From Cymodocea nodosa (taxonomy: Eukaryota; Streptophyta; Magnoliopsida; Alismatales; Cymodoceaceae): a DNA stretch of 64,000 nt. This document shows, piece after piece, positions 12,431 through 25,716 of the stretch. The stretch's first letter is position 1; each line of letters begins with the position of its first letter. The notes under the pieces were generated by a model. It was not told the DNA's origin, did not search any database, and saw only the letters and a program-made list of their open reading frames with translations. The DNA lies in contig CM072338.1 of assembly GCA_036874045.1 (NCBI GenBank), positions 23,024,501 to 23,088,500 on the forward strand. Reading direction: 5' to 3'. Position numbers and translations under genes: made by a program.

Positions 12431-15400
12431 AATCGAGTTCTTGGGTTGGGATTTCTTTAACGAATATGTCTGTGCGTTTGTTTTCTGAAAAATAAAAATT
12501 AGTGCGCTTTTTTGAAAAATATTTGTTTTAAAATTTTGATTTTTTCTGGCATGGGTTTTCCCGAAAATTCTTTTGGAATATTTTTTAATTACAATTTTGG
12601 TTAATTAAAACTTGTATTTTACTTAGGTTAAGGTAGTTTTTGCATGACGCAATAAGATAATTATTTAAAAATTATTAAATTTAAAATAACCATGTAACAA
12701 ACAGAAATCCAGAATTTCTTCAAAGTTAAATTCAAAATTTCTTTTCTCAACGAATAACACAAATTACACCATCTTGCACTATTCTTCTTGAAAATAACAT
12801 TTTAAGTTAAAATGTTAAGTCTATCTCAAATAAACCACTTTTGTTCACTATCTTTTCATTCTTCGTCCTTTCTCCGTACGTGCAGTGTTCACTTTTCTCG
12901 TGCTTTCGTCTACTTGGTCTGCAAATAATGGTATGTAGATGACAAATAATTCTCTAGCCAGCATGCATTTATTTTGATTATCTTACCTAAGATGAACTCA
13001 AATCAAAAAGTGAAAAAGATCACCATTCAAATCCAATCCTCTAAATCAAAGGCCGAATGTTTCGCGAATTAGTCATCTCCTCTCTTCACATTCAAGTTTG
13101 AGTTGAAAAAATTTAAAATGATCAAGTTTCATTTAAGGGTGTTGATGAATTGGGTTAAACTTAGTAATCTCTCCAACCCGATTCGTTATCCATATTTCTG
13201 ATCCGGCCCAATTTATGTGATCCGACCAGATTCAACCTAAGTTCCGGTGAAACGGCACACTTATGGTGGGTGATTTGGTTCGGTGCTTGTCGGAGTTCAA
13301 CCCGTCACGTCGTGTGATTTTATGCATGCAACGTTATGCCCAACTGCGTTCCTTTCATTTCTTGGGAAATCTGGAACCGTTTTCTCTTTTTAAATTAAAT
13401 AATTAGAATTAAAAAAATACAAAAGTAAAAATAGATTATGTAATTATAAATAAAATTTTAAAATACAACATGAAAGTTACGTTTGTTTTAAAAATTTCAA
13501 AGTGCGATAGTTCTAGTTAAGAATGGTTTTGTAGTTATGATTAGTTCTTGATAATTTCAATAATTAAGGGTAAAAATTTAAAAGTGTTGTTTGTTTGTTA
13601 GAATTATACAGTATGTAAATTGTTATATTTACCATTTAGTCATTTTTTAAGCAAACAAATAATGTGATAAATATTTAATACGTTATAAACTTTTTTTTTT
13701 ATACTATAATATTAAAAAATATATGAAGTAATGCAATAAATATTTTTTTAAAAATAAAAATTTTAAATTTATGTTGTGAAATTATTTTTTCAAATTATAT
13801 GACATAAATTTGAACATCATAAATTATTTTAAATTATAATTTTTTATCACGAAAGATGGTTATTATCGTCGTGTCATGGAAGGAAGCAATCCCTTCGCTC
13901 AGACATGGAGAAGTGAAATTTTCTTCGTTCGAAGATTATCTAAATATAAAATTTAAAATTAAGGATAAGTTACAGCTAAGCATACTAAAATAACACGGAC
14001 GTATTTATTTCACGTTGTCTCATATATAACTCGAATTAAAGCTTAAAAACGAGATTTTTTTTTAAAAAAAAAAAAATGTTCCAACCGGAGCCGTTTACTT
14101 TTTTACGCACGAGTAGCGAGTTCTGGAAGGAAAGAACTCTCATTTGGGCACGAGAAACTTGCCAGCCGCCACAGTGGGAAAATCTGCACCCGGTCTGTCT
14201 CGTTCCGGCGCCCCGTTCGAAGAAATTTCTCGCGTTTACATTGCCAACCAGTGCTCTCTCCTTGAACCCTTTTTCCAATGAAGTGATTCCACGAAGATCG
14301 ACTTGTTCGCGTATCTCCAATTGGATAGATGTGCTGCCCTCTTTGTTTTGTATTTCCCGGTTTCTGCCCTTCTTCACGATATCAGACGACAATTTCGTCG
14401 ATTCGTCAAGGTCAGGGACATCATCTTAACCTCGTAAGACCGTTTTCCACGTATTCCTCTGCAAGTGGAACATCTGTGGGATTCTACGTGAGTAAACGAC
14501 AAAGGAGAGAAACGGCCTTTCAAAGTAGTGGGAATCCTTCGCGTTAAGTTTATCCATGGGCCATTCATCTGATTTACATATCATCGTCTTTTTTTAAACT
14601 TATGAAAAGACGTGAACGTTAAGATCCATGAGTAACTCGCGACAATTAGCTTATATTCCGGATGGATGGTGAAGAAATCCTTGTAAGAAATCAAAAACTT
14701 AAAAACATACGAAGATACCTTAACTTTGTAAGAAAAATTAAAATATAAGTACCATAACAAATATGAAAAGCTCTCTTTACAGACAATTACAGCAAAATGG
14801 AGTACCTTCTGCGAAAGTGGTATAGACAAGTACAAAAGGCAACATTATAAGAAAGGTAATACACTTTTGACAAAGTGATTTAGGTGATCTTTTTAAAAGT
14901 AGTTTTAAAGTTTGTTTTTATGGAACGTGAAGTTGAAAACGAAAAATCAGAAAACTTGATCTTCATGCTTTCTAAAAGACACAAATCTCTATCTTAATCT
15001 AAACGTCTATAAATTTACCAAAATGGTACAAGTATAATTGGAAGGGGATGGGAATTGTCGGTAGTGACGCCAACATATTCCCACGTGGTCGTCGTTTAAT
15101 TCTTTTCCTATAAATAAAGAGATAGCGAAATCACCTTATTAGATAGTTACGAATATACGGTAAAATAAAAAGAGATAAAAACACCGCCCGAGAGGTGACG
15201 GGACCACGAGCTTTTCCCCGAGTTCGACGAGTCAGGCCACGTGAACGGTTGTTGGACATGTTTTCCTCGATAATGACAGTCATTGGATGTATTAGGCGGC
15301 AATTATACCATGCCGTTTCGTCTCGACTAGATTGTACCATCACTAATATATATTTATTTAACAGGCATATATATATATGTATTTTATCAACGATGTGCTT

Positions 15401-16939
15401 TCAAACACTTGATCGACGACATGTGACGAAGTCCCATATAAACTATTTGAACCGATCAACACCTCTTGATATTAACAATTGCCCGTTGGAATTTTTTTTT
15501 CTTCGAATAATTAAACTAATTCTAAATGGTCGAGTCGGCCAGAGTCCAGTGTTACATACGTTCATTGTTATCAAATAAAGAAGAAGAAGAAATCAACCTT
15601 TTAGTGATGATAGTATCTTTTTTTTTTTGTATTTACCAAATATTCAGATTTTGATAGCAATTACAATAGTTTGGTTAATTGTTATTTCTTTTAGATTTGT
15701 TACCTTAATCATAATAATTTTATTTTTGGAAGACCTATTAAGAATATCATGCATTGTTATTCAAAAATATGATTAGCTTAGTTATTTTCTGATTAAAAAC
15801 TCTGACAACAGATTTTTGTGTAGGAATATTTGTCAAAAAGACTCGACCAAAATAGGAGACTCACATAGATAATAATAATACTATTATATAAAATACTGAT
15901 AATTTCATCGAACCGATTAATTTTACCTCGGAAGGTGAAGAAATTGAATAAATAGATAATAATTAAAATCTTTTATTTTCTAGTTTTATCTTTTTTTTTC
16001 TTCTTCTTTTTTAAAACTGTACTTTTTGGACGATGTACTCTTCATTGCCACGGTTTCATAATTAGAATTTCTATATTTTTAATATATTTTCTACTGCATT
16101 ATAAAAAAATTAGTTGATCACATGCAAGTAAATATTTTACTATTTTTTTTCCCCGATCTTTTATTTTGCGTAACGTCAGTGAAATGCCATAAATGCAGCA
16201 TTTTAATCGTTAGGTGGAATTGATTATCAGAAAACGACAAAAGGGATTTTTTTCTAATATTTTATAATATCGACATAGCATAGTATTAATTAAGCCGTCG
16301 TAATCAACGAATGTAACGACAATTCCGCAAAGCCAAGTTGATAATGTGATCGATACGGTTGGAACGTATCATTTAGCATATTTATATCTATATTTATTTT
16401 TCAAATACAAATACTGGAAAAGGGAAAATAAAAATTATATTCAAATATATTTAGATGCGAATATGCAATGGAAGAAAAAGTTATTTAAAAAGTAATTATA
16501 CCTGGACAGAAGCAAAAAAAAAAAATCTAAAAATTAGAAATGCCCGCCTCAACGTACCGATAAAAATACATCTGGTTGCTAATAATAATACTTATAGTTT
16601 TCACAATAATTTTAATCTCAGTAGACACTAAAATTACCATTATAAATAAAGATCTCCTTCAAACTAGATAAACTTATTAATTATTATAAACACAACGGAA
16701 GAAATGAAGATTAAAATACGCGCAAACTAAAAACCAAGCATGTAAAACCACCACGAACATCACACCCCCAAAAAAAAGTCATTTATCATACGTTTTATAT
16801 TAAACATCAATTTATTCTAGTATAAGACTAATTTAAGTTTTTTTTCCTAGCTTGCAAATTTTTGGAGTCTTATTTTATTTTTTGAAAAATTTAAAACATT
16901 ACTACAAATTTCAAGGAATTCGAACTTACGTAGAGTAGA
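12431..16939. other. Intergenic between MRS2 and a copia fossil
   Basis: Mostly AT-rich DNA without a recognisable gene. Two less AT-rich islands stand out. The first (14,070-14,570) has open frames on both strands that match nothing I know. The second (15,080-15,350) starts with a palindromic G-box (CCACGTGG, 15081-15088) and a TATA-like CTATAAATA near 15,109, and is followed by a 127-codon open frame (15195-15578) without family resemblance. The second island could be a promoter of an unannotated or noncoding transcript; this is weak. Confidence 0.4.
15081..15117 (+). promoter_or_regulatory. Candidate promoter: G-box plus TATA-like motif
   Basis: The perfect palindrome CCACGTGG is followed about 20 bp later by CTATAAATAAAG, a good plant TATA box. 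The downstream DNA is GC-richer than its surroundings. No gene of known family follows, so function is unproven; both motifs also arise by chance. Confidence 0.25.
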
Positions 16940-17138
16940 TGTTACCATTGGAATTGGTCAAAAATACCAAGTTTCAAATTCAAATTCCGGTGGTTAACGG
17001 AATTTGAGGAGGAGGTTGGGGGCGGAGATGGTGGAGTTAGTTAATCCTCCAAATGCTATAAATAGAAGTGATTAGAAGCTTATTAATAAGTGAATGGAAT
17101 AACCCACCATCGGAGCTCCCAAATCGTGCAGATCAACA
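16940..17138 (+). repeat. 5' LTR of the first copia fossil
   Basis: About 199 bp, starting TGTT and ending ATCAACA, matching the copy at 22105-22297 over nearly its whole length. It carries a TATA-like CTATAAATAG at 17056-17065, the likely LTR promoter. Exact ends are uncertain by a base or two. Confidence 0.9.
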
Positions 17139-17152
17139 GTGGTATCAGAGCC

Positions 17153-17590
17153 AGGCAGGTCCGCCAGTCCCTCCGCCTGCGCGTCTGCCAGTCCCACCGC
17201 CCGCGTGCGCTCCTCTGCTCGCGCACGCACCTTCTGCCGCCCACGCACGCACTTGCACGCAGCTCTGCCCGTGCATGCACCTCCCGCCGCCTACGTGCGC
17301 TCCTCTGCTCGCGCGCGCACCTCCCGCCGCCCGAGCACACTCCTCCGAGCACGTCGCTGCAGCTCCGCCCGCGCATCTTCGCTCTTCCACGTGCGGCCGT
17401 CGTCCTCCGCCTCCGTGCGCGATACCCGACCCCGCTCTCCGCCCGTCGAACAACGCACGCCGCCCGCACCTCCGCCCTTCCACATGCGATTCCGCTACCG
17501 CTCCTCCCTCTCGTGCACGTCGGTCCGCCCAACTGTCGCCCGCACACGCGAAACTCCGGTCTTCCGCCCTCGGGCAATTTGGTTAGAGAT
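17153..17590 (+). repeat. GC-rich degenerate tandem repeat in the copia leader
   Basis: About 440 bp of very GC-rich DNA between the primer site and gag, in sharp contrast with the AT-rich element around it. It contains degenerate direct repeats built on GCTCCTCTGCTCGCGC and CGCACCT(T/C)C(T/C)GCCGCC (for example at about 17.21 and 17.29 kb). Three plus and two minus frames stay open for over 100 codons (Pro/Ala/Arg-rich), as expected of stop-poor GC-rich repeats, so none is called a gene. It could be captured host DNA or an expanded leader repeat. Confidence 0.75.
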
Positions 17591-20500
17591 ATTCGAAATC
17601 TCCTCCTTTGATAAAATATTATAATATAATATATTATATTATATTATATTGGATAATAATAATAATAATAACAAGCAATTTTTGTTGTTGTTAAATGTGT
17701 TAGTCATTATATTTATATTACATGTTTAGAAATTGCATGCTTTAATTAAATAATAGAAATATTTGTAATTTGAATTTGAATTTGGAAATTTAAATATTTT
17801 TGAAAAATTTGAAAATTGAAATTTTGAAATTTAAATTTGATTTTTGAAATTTGAATTCAAATAGTTTTTCAGAATTTTTGAAATTTTAAATTTAATATTT
17901 GCATTTTTGTTCATAAGGTAATTATTTATTGAAATTGGAAAGTAATTTCGATTGTACATATAAGTATGGCTTCGAAGATGTTTACAACTGAGTTGGCAAG
18001 GATGGATAAATTAAATAGGGTAAATTATGAGATGTGGTATCGGAAAATATATCAAGCATTAGAATATGAAGATATTGAACATGTAATAGGTTCGCATCCT
18101 CCGGAAATAAGTGAAAACGCTTCTGAAGTGGAAATAAAAAGAGTAAATCAATGGAGGAAAGATGATAAAAAGGCGAAAAATTTAATGTTCATGTTCATGG
18201 AAGATTGTCTTGTAAAATGCTATGAAACATGTACTAATGCTTATACACTATGGAACGCTTTGAAAGAAAAATATAATAAATCAACTGAAATGAACATCCT
18301 TTAGAAATATAACTCTTGTAGGATGCTAGAGGAACAAAGTGTAGTGGAACATGTAAATAATATGATGGTAATGGCTAAAGACTTAGCTACTGCAGGAACT
18401 CCTATACCAGAAAAATTGCAAATAGCAACCATATTGAATAGTTTGCCACATAGTTATGATATGGTTACCACATCTTTTAGGTCTACCCCACTTCAATTAT
18501 CTGAATTGCCAGCTAGGTTGGGTACTGAACAGGAAATAATAGTTAGTCGGAGGCAACATGAATCTCATTTGGAAGAAGCCAATGCCATTTTTCAAAAGCA
18601 GAGATCTGAAAAAGGCAACAAAAGAAGAAATAGACCAAACAAGAACAACTTCAAGCAAAATCAAGCACGTGGAAAGAAAGCACGAGGATCTTGCCATGCT
18701 TGTGGCCAATTTGGTCATTTTAGGGCACATTGTCCCAACAAGGATGGAAATAAAGGTGGAACCTCAGAGTCGAACATAAAGAACAAAAGAATCTTCGTGG
18801 GAGTTGTGGAATGCAATAATGTTATAGTCCCTAGTTCAAACGAATGGTGGGTTGATTCTGGTGCCACAAGACACATTGCCAAAACGAAAAAGGGACTTGA
18901 CTCATTTAAAGAATTGAGTCCTAGACAACAACGCATCTATATGGGAAACAATACTTATTTAGATGTGGAAGGTATTAGCACATATCATTTGGACTTGGGA
19001 GACAACATTATGATCTTGAAAGACGTCCTCTATGCACCTGGCATGAGGTAGAATTTAATATTCGTAGGCACTCTTTTGAAGAATAATTTGGAAGTTCGAT
19101 TTTACAATAAACGTGTATCCATAGGAAAAGACAAAAAGATATTTGCTATGAGAATTTTTGTACCTGAACATGATTTGTTTAAACTTTCTATCGTTGCTAA
19201 TGAAATAAATGAAATAGTTTCTGATTATGTTGAGTGTTGTTTATCTGATATTGATTTGTGGCATTTAAGGTTAGTACATATTAATAAATCTAAAATACAA
19301 CAATTGATAAAATTGAACATGTTGCCTGAAATTAAAGACATGGAATTAAATAAATGTCAACATTGCTTAGTTGGGAAAATGACTAAGAAATCTTTTGGTA
19401 AGGGATATAGATCAGATGAATTATTGGGGTTGATTCATTCTGATGTGTGTGGTCCATTAAGTATTAAAACTCATGATGACAAAGAATATTTTGTAACTTT
19501 TATAAATGATTTTTCAAGATATGCTTACATTTATCTAATAAGTCATAAAAGTCAAGTATTGACTTGTTTTAAGAAATACAAGTTGGAAGTAGAAAAACAA
19601 CTTGGAAGAAGGATTAAGATGTTAAGGTCAGATAGGGGAGGGGAATATAATTCTAATGAATTTAAATTGTTTTGTGAAATGCATGGAATTAAAAGACAAA
19701 CTACAATGCCTTATACACCACAACAAAATGGTGTGGCGGAAAGAAAGAACAAAACTCTTATGAATTGTGTTAGATGCATGTTTTCACATTCAGGTCTCTC
19801 CAAAGTTTTTTGGGGAGAAGCATTGATCACAACAAATTATGTATTAAATAGAATACCCTCCAAGTCTGTACCTAACATACCTTATGAATTATGAACCGGA
19901 ACTAAGCCCAATTTATATCATTTAAGAAAATGGGGATCTATAGCCTATGTACTTATTCCTGAACAATTAAGGGATAAGTTAAAATCAAAGACTCTTAAAT
20001 GTAGGTTTATAGGCTATTGTGAAAATTCTTTCGGTTATAGGTTCTATAGTAAAGAAAAGAGAATTATTGAATATAAGGATGCCACTTTCCTAGAAAATCT
20101 AAATGAAAGGAAAGAAATAGGAAAGGAACATGAGCCACCATTTGTGGTGAATGATGACTATTTCAATAATATCCTAGAAAATGACCCTAGAGTTGAAGAA
20201 TAAGGAAACATTGAAAATATAGATGAACCTATGGAAATTGCTGATGAAAACAATCGTGAACCCATGGAAATCATGGGAGAAATCCAAAATGAGCCTATAA
20301 ATGGAATTGAAGAGAACAATAGAAATGGAGAAGATAGAGAACCAGATTTACGTATTAGCAATAAAAGGATGAGACATCAGCCAACATGGATGGATGACTA
20401 CCATTTATATTCCTGTGAGCTTTCTTGTTTAATGATAGACATGGAGGAAAATCACATGGAACCCGTGACATATAAGGATGTCGTCAAATCTCATGAAAAA

Positions 20501-22104
20501 GATTTATGGTTGGATTCATGGAATCATGTGTGGGAATTATGTGATCTACCTAAATGAAGGAAAGCTATAGGGTGCAAGTGGATATTCTGAAAGAAGTTAA
20601 AGGTTGATGGGTCTATTGAAAAATATAAGGCCCGTTTAGTTGCTAAAGGTTATACACAAAAACCAGGAATTGACTTTCATGAAACATATTCTCCAGTTGC
20701 TAAATTTGCATCAATAAGAATTATATTGGCTATAGTTGCACATTTAGATTTGGAATTACATCAAATGAATGTAAAAACTGCATTTCTAAATGGAGACCTA
20801 CAGGAAGAAATCTACATGTCACAACCTGAGGGATTTCAGGTGGAAGGACATGAGGAAAAAGTGTGCAAATTGAAGAAGTCAATATATGGTTTAAAACAAG
20901 CATCTAGACAATGGTATCATAAGTTTCATGATATAATTGTCACGATGGGATTTGTTTCAAACAGATTAGATTACTGTGTATATGTCAGGAATAGTGGGAG
21001 TAACTTCATTATATTATCCTTGTATGTGGATGACATTTTACTTGCTGGAAATAATGCTGACATGTTGAATGAAACAAATGAAGAACTTAGTAGAAAATTT
21101 GAAATGAAGGACATGGGGGAAGCATCCTATGTTCTTGGAATTCAAATCTTAAGAGATCGAAAATCAAGAACATTGAGTATAAATCAGGAAAGATACCTGC
21201 AAATGGTGTTAAAAAGGTTTGGAATGGACAATTGTTCCTCAGCTCCCACACCTTATATTTTAGGGAAAAAGTTAAGTAAGGACCAATGTCCTAGGAAAGG
21301 GAAGGAACCTTTAAGAGCACCTTATGCCCAAGTGGTTGGAAGTTTGATGTATGCCATGTTGTGTACAAGACCAGACTTGGCATATGCTGTAAGTATTGTA
21401 AGTAGGTATCAAAGTAATCCCGGAACAAAACATTGGGAAGCTGTCAAAAGAATTTTGAAATATATAAAAGAAACTTTGCACCATAAATTGACTTATCAAG
21501 CAGATGAGCTTGAAGTGCTTGGTTATACAGATTCAGATTTAGGTGGAGACAAAGATGATGGGAAATTTACTTCAGGACATGTATTCATCTTTGGAGGGGC
21601 AGCCATATCTTGGGGAAGTAAGAAGCAAGGGTGTGTAGCAAAATACACACAGGAAGCTGAATATGTTGCCTATAGTGCAGCCGCATCACATGCAGTTTGG
21701 ATCAGAAGATTCATAAATTATTTGAATCTAAACTTAATAAATGGTCCAATAGAAATGTATTGTGATAATCAAGCGGTAATAAGTCTTGTATATAGTGGTG
21801 CAAATATAACAAAAGGACAGCATATAAACATACATTATCACTATATTCATGATATTGTAGTAAATGGGGAAATAAAATTAAGTTATATCCCTACGGAAGA
21901 TATGATTGCTGATCATTTGACAAAAGTAATACCAGCGGAAAAGTACATTAAGTTTGTAAACTTAATAGGATTAAGGAACATTTATATGGATAATGGAAAC
22001 GGAGAACATTCTCATGAGTAATGGAAGATTGAAATTGTGCTACCTACGAGTAGTGGAAGCAGAATTAAAAAGAATATAGTTGGTCTTTGTGACCAAGTGG
22101 GAGA

Positions 22105-22298
22105 TGTTGGAATTGGTCAAAAAGACCAAGTTTCAAATTCAAATTCCGGTGGTTATCGAAATTTGAGGAGGAGGTTGGGGGCGGAGATGGTAGAGGTAGT
22201 TAATCCTCCAAATGCTATAAATAGAGGTGATTAGAAGCTTATTAATAAGTGAATGAAATAACCCACCATCGGAGCTCCCAAACCGCGCAGATCAACAG
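22105..22298 (+). repeat. 3' LTR of the first copia fossil
   Basis: About 194 bp matching the left LTR, directly preceded by the purine-rich tract AAGTGGGAGA. It keeps the same TATA-like motif. The match with the left copy is about 95% by eye. Confidence 0.9.
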
Positions 22299-24281
22299 TT
22301 ATGAGGATCATTCACTGTCTAATTAATTATACAAACTTTTGAATAATTATTCCTAGTTTTGGATTGAGTGAATTTGTAATAACCTTGAAAGTAACATATA
22401 TATTATATTTAACTATGATATTAATCATGTAAAGATATAGACGTCCAACTCAAATCTAACCATACACATATAAATAAATCCTTTGTCATATATTTATATC
22501 AAATCTTATTCAACATGGACTATTCCAACACACAGGTTCGATGCATCCCTCGAGATGTCTTCCGTCTTCGGAAGTGGTTCATGGTCCGTACGCGGGTTTA
22601 TTTATCTGGAGACCAGTCAATTTTTTAGTAGACTAAAGATCTATGGATTATTAATCATACATTGATATCAAGCACGTAAAAACATAGGCCTTGAACTCAA
22701 ATCCAGTTGTAAATAAATAAATAATTTTTTTATTATATATTTGGTCAAATCTTAATCACCAATCGGTCCAAACTTTCTACCTGGACCATTTCAACACTCA
22801 CGTTCGATGCATGGGGTGACGGAGATGTCTTCCGCGGTTGTCCAGACCCGGTTTATTCGGAGACCAGTCATTTATTAGAAATAATAAAGATCTATGGATT
22901 ATCGACCATACATTTTTAAAATTTTTCTCTTTCGCGAGACACGCTGTGAAAATCACTGCAATATTTTAAGTTATTATAAAAGAACCGCACCTCGTAATCA
23001 ACTGAAATCATATTCGAAATACGGAATATACAAGATGTTAAACAAACCTAAAATCATATTTACACGATCGAATAAAACAAGAGCCATTCAAAACACCGAG
23101 AGGAGAACTTGCGAAGACTGCTCGTCGTGACCTTATATTGTGTGATGGAAAATTACAAAGGCAATATATCATATCGACGAAAAAGAGGTCCCAGTCCCAT
23201 GTCATTTCCTTCGAGATCCTTATCCACGACAGAACTAATGGCTGAGATATTTTGGTTAAAACATTTCCGAAAAATATCCGAACATATATTATCGTACTTT
23301 CCTGTGCATCAATAAACGAGTCAAAATAATTATATAAATTTTAGTACTGGATAATAATAAATATATAGTAAAATTTTATATAAGTCGAATAAGTATCGGT
23401 TCTTAGTGCAAAAGTCTTCAAATTCACCAATTTTCTGTTAAATTTCAATCATTAATTATTTAATAAAAATCTCAACTAACGTAACTAATTAATACCTAGT
23501 AGGTTATGCCATGCGAATTATTTAATTAGGTTTCTGGGACAGATTTCATATTTGTCCCAAAAAAACGGACACTGGTACAACTAATCATATGGATTTTGTC
23601 ATTAAATAACTATAACCACATGACAACACTTGCTCAAATTAAATGAATACTGGTACCTAATTTAAAGGTCTCAAGATTCATCGGTTTTTGTTAAAATTCA
23701 ATCTTTGATTTCCACATGAAAAAACAATTGCTACGAGTTGGAAGAAATTTAAAATTCAATGCATATTATATTACAGCATAGTGTGGATCAAATAAAAATA
23801 TAAATAGTTTTAAATTTTAATGTTCAGATTAATTAAAATTCTAGGTGCCACCAACAAAATTTTGGCGATAGCATTACCAAATTAAAATATTATTCTATTT
23901 TTTTTATATCAAGTGTCCATTAGAAGATACCTACAAATACTGTCGATTATTTTTGAAAATATAAAACTTTAATTGATAAAAACGAAGAAGGAAGTAATTT
24001 CCTTTTGAATTACGTAAAACTTAAAAAAAATAATAATAAATAAAAATCAAAAGATCTCGGATGCGTTTTCAACGAAGAGACGGCAGTCTCCAACGATCGT
24101 CAGCAAATTTAGTCATCTCCCGAAGCTGATTTGAAGTTTCCATCCGGCCGGGCATGGACTTCATTAATTCATACAAACGACCTCCCCTTTTCGTTCGGTA
24201 CATGGAAAACCCTACCCTCCGAGTGCTGACGCGCGCCCAACATACTCGCATCGCAACTCAGAGGAGAGGTGAGGTGATCGA
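22299..24281. other. Intergenic upstream of the WRKY gene
   Basis: AT-rich. It holds a diverged tandem duplication (separate entry) and otherwise no gene that I can support. The last 200 bp before the WRKY start codon (24,080-24,280) are GC-richer and probably contain its promoter and leader. No clear TATA box was identified. Confidence 0.5.
22418..22915. repeat. Diverged tandem duplication, unit about 245 bp
   Basis: Two head-to-tail copies at about 22418-22662 and 22663-22915. Shared landmarks, in order: GATAT(T/C)A with a following GTAAA, AACTCAAATC, TTCGATGCAT, GAGATGTCTTCCG, GGTTTATT, GGAGACCAGTCA and AAAGATCTATGGATTAT. Divergence is substantial, so the duplication is old. I recognise no transposon family. 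Confidence 0.75.
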
Positions 24282-25681
24282 ATGGAGAAAATCGAAGACA
24301 GCAGCCCTATGTTGTCGTCGTCCGAGGCGAAGACAACCGCGGTGGCGGAGCTTCAGATGGTTCTCGACCTCGTGGAGAAGCTAGGCCACGTCGTCGGGAG
24401 TTCGCCGCTGTTGGGAGAGATCACTGGTCGTATGAGCAAAGTAGTAGAAGTGTTGAAAGCCGTGGAGCAGGAGGAGGCGCTTGGCCAGACGGCGGCGGGA
24501 TCGCCGGCGTACGGTTGGGAAAAGCGAGAATTCTGGTTTCAAGAAGAAGAAGAAGAAGAAGCTGGTTCACAGAAAAAGGTAATTTTATGTTCCTTAGGAG
24601 AAGATCGATGAACTTAATGCTTCTCATGATATGTGGATCTGACATTTAACGAGACGAAGGATTTTGTGTTGTAATATTCTTGACCAAAAAAAAGAAAAAC
24701 CCAACGTTATCAGCATCTAATTATTTTGTGCAGCAAGAAGTTATAAGGTTTTCAGTTTCCACCGCAAGTGCAAAATACGAAAGAACGATGCTAAAATCTC
24801 CACAATAGATAAATTTCAGTATATTCGACTTCAATATATGGCAGTCCATATTTATTTCCTTACTTTCAGATCTCAACCATACAATATCAAAGAGCGCAGT
24901 TCTACTCTTGAAGACGGCTACACTTGGAGAAAGTATGGACAGAAGCTGATTTACGGCGCCAAACACCCAAGGTAAGTTGCCTTTTTCGAAGGGACAAGCT
25001 AATCACATCTCCATCTCCCTCGGTAATGTTTCCAACCTAACTCTATGTATCGATTTAATTAACCTGACCACTTTTTTCGTTCCACTTCATCACACGTGTA
25101 GAAAAGGAAAAGTACCATCCCAACGCCGTTTTTATTCGATCATGCTTTAAATGTGGAATTCTAGCGAAGATCCAATGCTTCGATGATGGAGAATACGTAC
25201 ACCAAGTACTTTTGGGTTCATTAGTTTGAATTGGCTTGCGTTAGCCAACAGGTAGAGTTCGAAACTTGATATACAGTAGCAACCAACCAACAGACTGAAA
25301 GGAGAAAACACTACACAACTCACTGAAAGATTTCAAATTGTCGATATTAATGACTTTTGTGTTTAACAAAATTAGAATCTTTACTACTGATCTTAACCAG
25401 TTGAACCGTTGATGTTAATTAATTAGATTCCAAATCATGGTCCCTCTCCGACCTCTATATATATATATGTCAACATATTTGTGCATATGCACACGCAGGG
25501 AGGATATATAAGAAATAAGGAAGGTACACCTAAAATCATGGCATGCATATAGATATAGATGTACAACTACCAAATTGTAGGGGAGTAATTACTGGTACAC
25601 ACATATATATATTGGTAGCCATCGGGTGGGTGAGTGTTTTTCTTGTCTATATCGTTTCTGTTTTTACTCAAATTTAAGTTT

Positions 25682-25716
<35 letters not shown>

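Larger units (their letters stand above)
16940..22298 (+). mobile_element. Ty1/copia LTR retrotransposon fossil
   Basis: A fossil copia element of about 5.4 kb with an LTR at each end. The primer site TGGTATCAGAGCC (17140-17152), complementary to the 3' end of initiator Met-tRNA, directly follows the left LTR, and a purine-rich tract directly precedes the right LTR. Order inside: a GC-rich leader (about 17.15-17.59 kb), an AT-rich spacer, gag (from about 17.97 kb) with a CCHC zinc knuckle (CHACGQFGHFRAHC, near 18.69 kb), protease with DSGA (near 18.86 kb), pre-integrase and integrase (about 19.1-20.0 kb), reverse transcriptase with YVDD (near 21.03 kb) and RNase H (to about 22.0 kb). Integrase lies before RT, which is diagnostic for Ty1/copia. 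The coding part is broken at roughly four or five places, so I treat it as inactive. The two LTRs look about 95% identical by eye, which suggests an insertion a few million years old. No clear target-site duplication was found. Confidence 0.95.

Noticed and set aside
13138-13330. CCGG/CCCGATT-rich patch resembling a dispersed plant repeat
   Set aside because: No ends, coding capacity or second copy in the window to support a call.
14036-14568. Overlapping frames of 64-118 codons on both strands
   Set aside because: Sense and antisense frames overlap in a GC-richer island; neither resembles a family.
17140-17152. tRNA-like TGGTATCAGAGCC motif
   Set aside because: It is the retrotransposon primer-binding site, not a tRNA gene; there is no cloverleaf around it.
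17068-17624. Several overlapping open frames of 110-173 codons on both strands
   Set aside because: All lie in one GC-rich repeat block inside the copia leader, where stop codons are rare in every frame; composition explains them.
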